Part shown: positions 44,719 to 50,226 of the stretch, in pieces
Numbering within the stretch: position 1 is the stretch's first letter
How the letters are laid out: each line of letters starts with the position of its first letter
DNA from: Akkermansia muciniphila
GTDB taxonomy: Bacteria; Verrucomicrobiota; Verrucomicrobiia; Verrucomicrobiales; Akkermansiaceae
Length of the DNA: 50,226 bases
Reading direction: 5' to 3'
Assembly: GCA_945883695.1 (NCBI GenBank)
Contig: CAMCYK010000014.1
Coordinates: forward strand, 1-50,226
Notes under the pieces: generated by a model
Told to the model about the DNA's origin: nothing
Database searches by the model: none
Seen by the model: only the letters and a program-made list of their open reading frames with translations
Position numbers and translations under genes: made by a program

Positions 44719-47076
44719 CTATTTCTTCAAATACCTGATCTCGGTTTTGCCGATGGTCCCGTTGAAGGCGAAGGGGGCCTGGTCGAAATAGTCGAGCGAG
44801 ACGGGCGAATCGAGGTCGGTGCCGATGTCGAAGGTCGCGTTCGAGGTGAAATGGAGCGACATCGCGGCGGGCACGCGGCCTTGCGCGACTTCCTTGCCGT
44901 CGACTTTCAGCGACACGTCCATCGGCCCGCCGATCTTGTCGACGAGCTTGGATTCGACTTCGACCTTCACCTTTCCCGCCGGCAACTTGTCCTTGGACTT
45001 CAGCTTGGTGCGCTGGACTTCGAACAGGTTGAACTCGTAGTGCAGGTAGCCGTCCTTCACGTAGCAGGTGATGCCGCCGGAGAAGCCGGCCAGGGCGTAG
45101 AGCACGCCGTTCGCATCCGCCGGCACGTCGACCTCCATGCTGACCAAGCTGTCCTGCTTGCCGAGCTTCGGCGCGGCGGATTCCGGCATGCGGGTGATGG
45201 GCGAGTCGAAGGTCCATTCCGTGAGCGGGGAGGCGGGCGCGTCCTCCGGGTGGAACAGCGCGGTGGACCAGAGGCCGCCGCCGATGGGCAGGTTCTTGTT
45301 TTTCGTGGATTCGACCAGGAAGAGCAGCTTCAGCTCTTCCAGTTTCTTGGGATTCGCGGCGGCGAGGTCGTTGGCCTGGCTCCAGTCCTCGTCGAGGTTG
45401 TAAAGCTCCCACTTGTCGGTCAGCGGCGACCATTCCTTGATCCCTTTCGGCAATCCGCCGATCCACGGTTCGCGCGGGCCGGGCGCGCTGGCGAACCAGC
45501 CATCGTGGTAGATCCCACGGCTGGCCATGATGTCGAAGAACTGGGTCTTGCGGGTGCCCGGCGCCTTCGCGTCATCGAAGGCGTAGACCATGCTGACGCC
45601 GTCGAATGAATCCTGCTCGAAGCCGTTCACGATCTTCGGCGGGGTGATCTTGGTCAGTTCGTAAATGGTCGGCGTGATGTCGATGACATGGTGGAACTGC
45701 GGGCGGGCCGTCGGGTCGGCCTTGATGCGCTTCGGCCAGGAGACGGCCAGCGGCTGGCGGGTTCCGCCGAAGTGCGCGCCGACGAGCTTGGTGGACTTGT
45801 AGGGCGTGCTGCCGGCCCAGCCCCAGGCGGCGTGGTACATGTTGTCGGTCTTGGTGCCGCCGAGGGCATCGAGCCCGCCGAGTTCTTCCAGCGCCTCGAG
45901 GTGCTGCGAGATTTTCGTCGGGATGCCGTTCTGCGCGAGCTGCTCGCTGATGGTGCCGTAGAGGCCTTCGGCGGAGGAACCGTTGTCGCCCCAGATGTAG
46001 AAGATCAGGGTGTTGTCGAGTTTGCCCTGCTTCTCGATCTCGTCGATCACGCGGCCGGCGTTGTAGTCGGCGTGCTCGGTGAAGCCGGCGAAGACTTCCA
46101 TGAGGCGGCGCTGGAAGGGTTTCTCCGCCTCGGGGATCGAGTCCCAGGAGGCCATCGACTCGGGCCGCGGCGTGAGTTGCGCGTTCTGCGGGATCCAGCC
46201 CTTCGCCTTGGCCTTGGCAAAGACGCGCTCGCGATACTTGTCCCAGCCGTCGTCGAACTTGCCCTTGTACTTGTCCGCCCATTCCTTCATCACCTGATGC
46301 GGGCCGTGGGAGGCGCCGGGCGCCCAGTACATGAAGAAGGGCTTGTCCGGCGCGTAGGCCTTTTGCTCGCGCAGCCAGGTGATGGCGTCGGAGGCGATGT
46401 CGTCGCTGAGATGGTAGCCCTTGGGAAGATGGTCGGTGACCGGGTTGATGTTGCGGGTCAGGGTCGGCTCATACTGCGAGGCTTCGCCGGCAAGGAAGCC
46501 GTAGAAGTATTCGAAGCCGTAACCGATGGGCCAGTATTCGAAGGGGCCCTTGCTGGTGATTTGTTCTTCCGGGGTGTTGTGCCATTTGCCCCAGCAGCCG
46601 GTGTTGTAGCCGTAGTTTTTCAGGACCTCCGCGACGGTCGCCGAGGTCTTCGGGATGACCCCGCTGAAGCCGTCGAAATCGTTGGCGATCGCCGCGATCT
46701 GGCCGTTGCCGACGCGGGTGTGGTTCCTTCCGCAAAGCAGGGCCGCGCGGGTCGGCGAACACATCGCGGTCGAGTGGAAGCGGTTGAACGAAACGCCCAT
46801 CTTCGCGACGCGGTCGAGGGTCGGCGTGTTGATCTCGCCGCCGTAGGTCGAGGCGGTGCCGGGGCCGACATCGTCCATCAGGATGATCAGGATGTTCGGC
46901 GCGCCTTCGGCCAGGCGCTTCGGTTCGACGCGCTTCTTGTAGGTGGAATCCTCGATGGTCAGGCCCGCGGTGGAGCCGGAGGGGGCGGGCGGGAAGGGCA
47001 GGATTTCCTGGGCACGGGCCGCCGGGGCCAGCGCTGCGGCGAGGATGAAGCCGGCGATATAGGGAGGGAGTGTCAT
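44719..47076 (-). CDS. Secreted long arylsulfatase with C-terminal beta domain (paralogue)
   Basis: 785 residues; signal peptide ending near ARAQ (about 20-23). APNILIILMDDVGPG gives the Asp68-Asp69 metal ligands, CSPTR gives formylglycine precursor Cys106, and CWGKWHNTPEEQ carries the active-site Lys/His. The catalytic part is followed by a beta-rich C-terminal domain (ITRMPESAAPKLG to TIGKTEIRYLKK), the same architecture as 41553-43895. The gene starts 12 bp after the outer-membrane protein gene at 47089, completing a barrel-barrel-sulfatase operon that faces a LysR regulator. The predicted role is hydrolysis of aryl or alkyl sulfate esters in the periplasm. The stop abuts a palindromic repeat. 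Confidence 0.92.
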   Translation of the reverse strand: MTLPPYIAGFILAAALAPAARAQEILPFPPAPSGSTAGLTIEDSTYKKRVEPKRLAEGAPNILIILMDDVGPGTASTYGGEINTPTLDRVAKMGVSFNRFHSTAMCSPTRAALLCGRNHTRVGNGQIAAIANDFDGFSGVIPKTSATVAEVLKNYGYNTGCWGKWHNTPEEQITSKGPFEYWPIGYGFEYFYGFLAGEASQYEPTLTRNINPVTDHLPKGYHLSDDIASDAITWLREQKAYAPDKPFFMYWAPGASHGPHQVMKEWADKYKGKFDDGWDKYRERVFAKAKAKGWIPQNAQLTPRPESMASWDSIPEAEKPFQRRLMEVFAGFTEHADYNAGRVIDEIEKQGKLDNTLIFYIWGDNGSSAEGLYGTISEQLAQNGIPTKISQHLEALEELGGLDALGGTKTDNMYHAAWGWAGSTPYKSTKLVGAHFGGTRQPLAVSWPKRIKADPTARPQFHHVIDITPTIYELTKITPPKIVNGFEQDSFDGVSMVYAFDDAKAPGTRKTQFFDIMASRGIYHDGWFASAPGPREPWIGGLPKGIKEWSPLTDKWELYNLDEDWSQANDLAAANPKKLEELKLLFLVESTKNKNLPIGGGLWSTALFHPEDAPASPLTEWTFDSPITRMPESAAPKLGKQDSLVSMEVDVPADANGVLYALAGFSGGITCYVKDGYLHYEFNLFEVQRTKLKSKDKLPAGKVKVEVESKLVDKIGGPMDVSLKVDGKEVAQGRVPAAMSLHFTSNATFDIGTDLDSPVSLDYFDQAPFAFNGTIGKTEIRYLKK

Positions 47077-47088
47077 GACGAGTGGTTG

Positions 47089-47841
47089 TTAGAAGGTGGG
47101 AAACAAGGTGGTGAAGGTGAACGCGACCGACCATTCGCTCAGGCCGCGGTCGTTCTTGAGGTTGTACTGCGGGTTGATCGCAAAGCGCACCGGCTGGTCG
47201 CCGAGCTTGGTGACCTTGCCGAGCTGGATGCCGACCGGGACGCTGAGCCAGCGGCTGTTTTCCCAGTCGTAGGAGAACTGCAGGTCGCCGGCGCTGAGCG
47301 ACCAGCCGCCGCCGAGCTGGTAGGCGATGACCGGCTGGATGTTGGTCAGCGCGGTATCGCTCCAGAAGACGTTCTGGGTGAAGAGCCCGAGGCTGAGTTT
47401 CTTGTCCACCTGCCAGACGAAGCCGGCCGCGGGGCCGATGGAGAAGCCGTCCGGAAGGTCGCCGGTGGTGTCGAGCGACATCACCGGGCCCACGCCCCAG
47501 CGGCCCCAGTCCTGGTTGAAGACCATCAGGTCGAAGAACGACAGCGGCGCGAAGCCCTCGTCGCCGCGGCCGCCGGTCTGATAAGGAATGGTGGCGCGGA
47601 AGATGTTGGGCCGGCCGAGGAACTCGAAGGGAATCACCGGCCGGAACTGGAAGGTCCACTGCTCCGAGTCCTCGCCGGGAATGGACGTGCCGTGGAAGCC
47701 GCCGGTGTAGATCGACTGGAAATTCAAGGCCATCAGCGAGGCCGTGGGATCGGTCGCCTGGCGCGAGAGTTCGTCGGCATCCTCCGCCGCATGGACCGTG
47801 GCGGCGAGGGACAGGAGAGGAAGGAAGTGGCGGAGGTTCAC
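47089..47841 (-). CDS. Outer-membrane beta-barrel protein, probable transporter
   Basis: 250 residues; signal peptide ending near VHAA (about 18-19). Amphipathic strands rich in Trp/Phe/Tyr, for example SEQWTFQFRPVIPFEFLG and WSVAFTFTTLFPTF at the end, with a terminal Phe, fit an outer-membrane barrel. FAPLSFFDLMVFNQDWGRWG and LDTTGDLPDGFSIGPAAGFV resemble the 'neuromedin U'-like or putative transporter proteins that accompany arylsulfatases. It is encoded 13 bp after another barrel gene and 12 bp before a sulfatase, so the three proteins are expected to be made together. A channel for the sulfatase substrate is the natural inference. Confidence 0.75.
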   Translation of the reverse strand: MNLRHFLPLLSLAATVHAAEDADELSRQATDPTASLMALNFQSIYTGGFHGTSIPGEDSEQWTFQFRPVIPFEFLGRPNIFRATIPYQTGGRGDEGFAPLSFFDLMVFNQDWGRWGVGPVMSLDTTGDLPDGFSIGPAAGFVWQVDKKLSLGLFTQNVFWSDTALTNIQPVIAYQLGGGWSLSAGDLQFSYDWENSRWLSVPVGIQLGKVTKLGDQPVRFAINPQYNLKNDRGLSEWSVAFTFTTLFPTF

Positions 47842-47854
47842 GGATCGGATGTTG

Positions 47855-48808
47855 TTAGAACTTCATCAGCATCTTGAACCAGATCGAGTCGCCCTGGAGG
47901 CGGTTCCTCGTTTCAAACTCGTGCAGCCATTTCACCTCGGCGAGCAGGTCCTGGCCGCCGACCTTGGTGATGAAGGAAAGCGCCGGGCCAAGTCCCGCGG
48001 TGCGGCCTTTGAAGTCGCCGAAGGTCGCGCCCGCGCCGCTGTCGCCCTCCACCTGCTCATACCAGTAGCCGCTCACGCCGACCCCGGCCAAGCCGCCCCA
48101 CAGCGGGAAGTGCTGGGCCAGCGTGCCGTCGAGGTGAAGCTGGGTGCCGCTCTGGTAGTTCGTGTCGCTATTCTCCTGGTTGAAGCTGGCCCCGAAGAAC
48201 AGCGATGCCTCGATGCCGTTCTTCTGGCCGAAGTACATGGCCGCCACTTTCGGCTCGATGGTCCAGAAGTTCTTGCCGGTGTTCGCCAGGCGGCCGACCT
48301 GGTAGCGTCCGGTCGGCGCGTAGCCGGTGACGCGGAAGTTGAAGCTCAGGTCGTCGCTCGCCTTGTAGCCCAGCATCAGAGGGATCAGCACGATGTCGCC
48401 GATCCCGTCGAGGCTGTCGGCGCGCTGCACGTTGAAGGGCCCGGCGGCGACGGTGCCGGAGACGTCCATCCAGAGATAGGGAATGGTCGCGCTCATCGCA
48501 TACGACCAGCAATCGCCGAGTTCCACCGGCGGTCGCCACAGCATCGTCAAGCCCACGGCGGTGGAGTCGGCATTCACGCCCAGTGCCTTGAGGCCGGCGA
48601 TCGGGATCTGTTGGCCTCCTTCGAAGTCGCCTTCGTAGTAGAGGAAATTGAAGCGGGTGATGAAGGTCTCCTCCATCGGCACGCCGTCCATGAACGAGGC
48701 CATGGAACCCGGCGCATAGTGGCCGCTGCCGCCTTCTTCGGCGACGAGGAGGGTGGGGAGGACGAAGGCGGAGAGTGCGGCGGCGCGAAGGCAGCGGGAC
48801 GGGGACAT
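47855..48808 (-). CDS. Outer-membrane beta-barrel transporter, phenol-degradation MetA family (paralogue)
   Basis: 317 residues from ATG 48808 (a GTG at 48814 is also possible). Signal peptide cut near LVA/EE (23-24); mature start EEGGSGHYAPGSMASF matches the 29877-30812 protein. GDIVLIPLMLGYKASDDLSF and GYAPTGRYQVGRLANTGKNF are family blocks; the end IWFKMLMKF is a barrel C terminus. First gene of the operon with 47089 and 44719. The LysR gene is transcribed away from it across about 110 bp, the usual arrangement for direct LysR control. It probably admits a hydrophobic or aromatic substrate; that is an inference from the family. Confidence 0.85.
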   Translation of the reverse strand: MSPSRCLRAAALSAFVLPTLLVAEEGGSGHYAPGSMASFMDGVPMEETFITRFNFLYYEGDFEGGQQIPIAGLKALGVNADSTAVGLTMLWRPPVELGDCWSYAMSATIPYLWMDVSGTVAAGPFNVQRADSLDGIGDIVLIPLMLGYKASDDLSFNFRVTGYAPTGRYQVGRLANTGKNFWTIEPKVAAMYFGQKNGIEASLFFGASFNQENSDTNYQSGTQLHLDGTLAQHFPLWGGLAGVGVSGYWYEQVEGDSGAGATFGDFKGRTAGLGPALSFITKVGGQDLLAEVKWLHEFETRNRLQGDSIWFKMLMKF

Positions 48809-48843
48809 AAGCACGCGGATACGATTTTGTTAGAAAGTGGGGC

Positions 48844-48858
48844 ATTATCCTAGGCAAT
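48844..48858. promoter_or_regulatory. LysR-type box candidate (ATT-N9-AAT)
   Basis: ATTATCCTAGGCAAT has the T-N11-A spacing typical of LysR-family binding sites and a central CCTAGG. It lies 36 bp upstream of the barrel-protein start and 60 bp upstream of the LysR start, in the shared divergent region. Confidence 0.45.
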
Positions 48859-48917
48859 GCGCGTCATTCCGGGCAAGGAGTATTGATTTGGATGGAATCC
48901 ATAGGCATGGGTTATGG

Positions 48918-49820
48918 GTGTTCCCGCGCAACGTGCAGAAAATCGGCCACTTCGTGGCGGTCGCGAAGGCGAAGAGCTTGAGCGAGGCTGCGCGGCAACT
49001 GGGCATCAGCCAGCCGGCGCTGACCGCGAGCATCCGCAAACTGGAGGCGGTGCTGGGCTTCGAACTTTTCGACCGCGAACACGGCTTTCACCTCACCGCG
49101 ATGGGGACTGAGCTGCTGTCCCGCGCCGAGTCCGCGTTCCTCCATCTCCGCGATCTGGAGCGGGAACTGGACCTGCTCCGCTCCGGGGCCCTCGGCGAGA
49201 TCCACGTCGCGTGCGGGCCGACCGTGGCGGACGGCTTCGTCGGTCAGGCGGTCGGCCGGCTGTTGAAGTCACGGCCGGAGGTGAAGACGAACGTTCATGT
49301 CGGTCGCTTTGAAGAAATGCCGAAACTGCTGCGCGAGCGGCGCATCGACTTCTTCATTGCCGACTTCACGTTGATCGAGCGCGATGCCGATCTGGAGATC
49401 CTGCCGCTGGCCCCGCTGGAGATCCTTTTCTTTTGCCGTGCGGGGCACCCGCTGGCGGATCGTGAGATCGGACTGGAGGAATTCTTTTCCTATCCGCACG
49501 CGGCACCCGGACTTCCGGCGTGGGCGAAGGCATGGCTGGAGAAGCACCGTCCGGCGGACGCGCCGATCAAGGGGCTGCACGTTCAGTGCAGCCATCACGC
49601 GCTGCTCAAATCAGTGGTCGAGCACAGCGACGCGATCAGCGGCGCGACGCGGCCGGTGATCCGGGCGGAGCTGGATGAAGGCCGCTTCGCCCTGATTCAT
49701 CTCAAGGCCGAGAAGATGCACAACCAGGCGGGCATCGTCTGGCTGCGCGGCCGTCCGCCTTCGCCGGCCGGGAAACTGCTGATCGAAGAACTCCAGCGGC
49801 TGGCGGGCGAGAGCATTTGA
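48918..49820 (+). CDS. LysR-family transcriptional regulator
   Basis: 300 residues from the GTG at 48918, where the normal LysR N terminus begins (FPRNVQKIGHFVAVAKAKSL). The winged HTH (about 1-62) includes SEAARQLGISQPALTASIRK, the family signature; the C-terminal co-inducer domain (about 90-295) begins ALGEIHVACGPTVADGF. The frame is open upstream to 48837, but those residues lack homology. It is divergent from the barrel/barrel/sulfatase operon and so probably activates it in response to a pathway compound. LysR regulators near sulfatases often respond to sulfur status or aromatic inducers; the ligand is not evident here. Confidence 0.88.
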   Translation: MFPRNVQKIGHFVAVAKAKSLSEAARQLGISQPALTASIRKLEAVLGFELFDREHGFHLTAMGTELLSRAESAFLHLRDLERELDLLRSGALGEIHVACGPTVADGFVGQAVGRLLKSRPEVKTNVHVGRFEEMPKLLRERRIDFFIADFTLIERDADLEILPLAPLEILFFCRAGHPLADREIGLEEFFSYPHAAPGLPAWAKAWLEKHRPADAPIKGLHVQCSHHALLKSVVEHSDAISGATRPVIRAELDEGRFALIHLKAEKMHNQAGIVWLRGRPPSPAGKLLIEELQRLAGESI

Positions 49821-49822
49821 TT

Positions 49823-49850
49823 CACGGCCTTCGATGACCAGCAGGTTGTA
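49823..49850 (-). pseudogene. Fragment of a MetA-type outer-membrane protein
   Basis: The minus strand reads YNLLVIEGRE, matching the NTLVIEGRW block near the C terminus of the 29877-30812 protein; the DNA matches there at about 22 of 26 bases. It directly follows the HAD fragment at 49851, in the same HAD-then-barrel order as the intact locus. Confidence 0.55.
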
Positions 49851-49928
49851 TCAGGGCTTGTTGGGGTAGATGGCGGACCATTCGTCCTCCATGCTGACGA
49901 CAGTCCAGCCTTTGGCCTTCGCCGTGTC
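49851..49928 (-). pseudogene. C-terminal fragment of a third HAD phosphatase
   Basis: Translation DTAKAKGWTVVSMEDEWSAI then YPNKP and a stop at 49851-49853 matches the ends of the two intact HAD proteins (DEAPKRGWTVVRMKDDWKTI; DEAPKRGWTVIDMKTDWKTI). Nothing upstream continues the match. It is the relic of a third sulfatase-type module. Confidence 0.75.
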
Positions 49929-49948
49929 ATGCCGAGTTTATCCCTGAT

Positions 49949-50226
49949 TCAGGCAAAAGGGTTGACCGGGGTGATGCCTTCAATCCCGCTAAAATCCTTC
50001 GCGTTTTCGGTCAGGATGAGCGGTATGCTTTCGCGGATCATCAGCGCTGCGAGTTGCCGGTCAAAATAGGCCTGCCGGGTGACTCCGCCCGTCACGCATA
50101 AATCCAGCGCGAGTTGGGCCGTCCCGAGCGTCAGCGGAAGAACCGTCAAGCCACGCAAACGGGCCAGCGAACGGATCTTGTCGCGCGCCAACTGAGGACT
50201 GTCGGGTGGCTGATTTCTCGGGCCGG
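49949..50226 (-). CDS. PIN-domain ribonuclease, VapC-like toxin, C-terminal part cut by window edge
   Basis: The frame is open from the window end to the stop at 49949-49951, giving at least 91 residues. YFDRQLAALMIRESIPLILT then ENAKDFSGIEGITPVNPF is the typical end of a PIN domain: D in DRQLAA and the T-x-N-x-x-D-F segment carry late acidic active-site residues. PIN toxins cleave RNA and are usually paired with a small antitoxin encoded just upstream, which would lie beyond the window. The gene begins outside, so completeness cannot be judged. Confidence 0.75.
   Translation of the reverse strand, partial: GPRNQPPDSPQLARDKIRSLARLRGLTVLPLTLGTAQLALDLCVTGGVTRQAYFDRQLAALMIRESIPLILTENAKDFSGIEGITPVNPFA

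Overview
This GC-rich, gene-dense 50.2 kb window most likely comes from a member of the Verrucomicrobiota (Luteolibacter/Haloferula-like). The grounds are the mix of many secreted sulfatases, very large 'autotransporter-associated beta-strand repeat' proteins without a barrel domain, XylR-type AraC regulators, a GxxExxY protein, a RAYT-like transposase end and abundant palindromic intergenic repeats. This is inferred from gene content; there is no rRNA or marker gene to prove it. I saw no tRNA, rRNA or CRISPR array.

Layout. 1-342: 3' end of a REP-associated (Y1) transposase. 424-4116 (minus): FbpABC-type ferric iron transporter. 4280-5410 (plus): DUF21/CBS membrane protein ending in a 15-copy heptamer array. 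5622-8002 (minus): EF-hand lipoprotein and lipase-like lipoprotein. 8003-8702: nested palindromic repeat element. 8703-16417 (minus): sensor kinase, two response regulators, two sulfatases and a HAD phosphatase, probably one regulated locus. 16418-19146: one intact secreted protein among gene fragments (possible NYN-type tail, GDSL esterase tail, startless cNMP-binding ORF) and a 101-bp tandem repeat. 19147-24297 (minus): giant beta-strand-repeat protein and a TlpA-like thiol-disulfide protein, divergent from a XylR-like regulator (24430-25590). 25695-35219 (minus): sulfatase, sulfatase, HAD, outer-membrane beta-barrel, SnoaL-like protein, Asn-rich TPR protein, membrane protein. 35525-39994 (minus): second giant beta-strand-repeat protein, divergent from a GntR/LacI-type regulator (40300-41397). 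41553-48808 (minus): two outer-membrane proteins, a long sulfatase, a GxxExxY nuclease-like ORF between palindromic repeats, and a second long sulfatase; a LysR regulator (48918-49820) is divergent. 49821-50226: fragments of a further HAD/outer-membrane module and part of a PIN-domain toxin.

How it works together. Six class I sulfatases with export signals, three outer-membrane barrel proteins of the phenol-degradation 'MetA' type and two exported HAD phosphatases recur in modules, with decayed pieces of further modules nearby. The simplest reading is periplasmic desulfation of sulfated, perhaps aromatic, compounds that enter through the barrel proteins, controlled locus by locus (two-component system, LysR). 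No sulfatase-maturation enzyme is in the window. The two beta-strand-repeat proteins, each facing a regulator with a sugar-type periplasmic-binding fold, look like surface or secreted proteins induced by small carbohydrates. Intergenic space holds several unrelated repeat families, one of which brackets the GxxExxY ORF.
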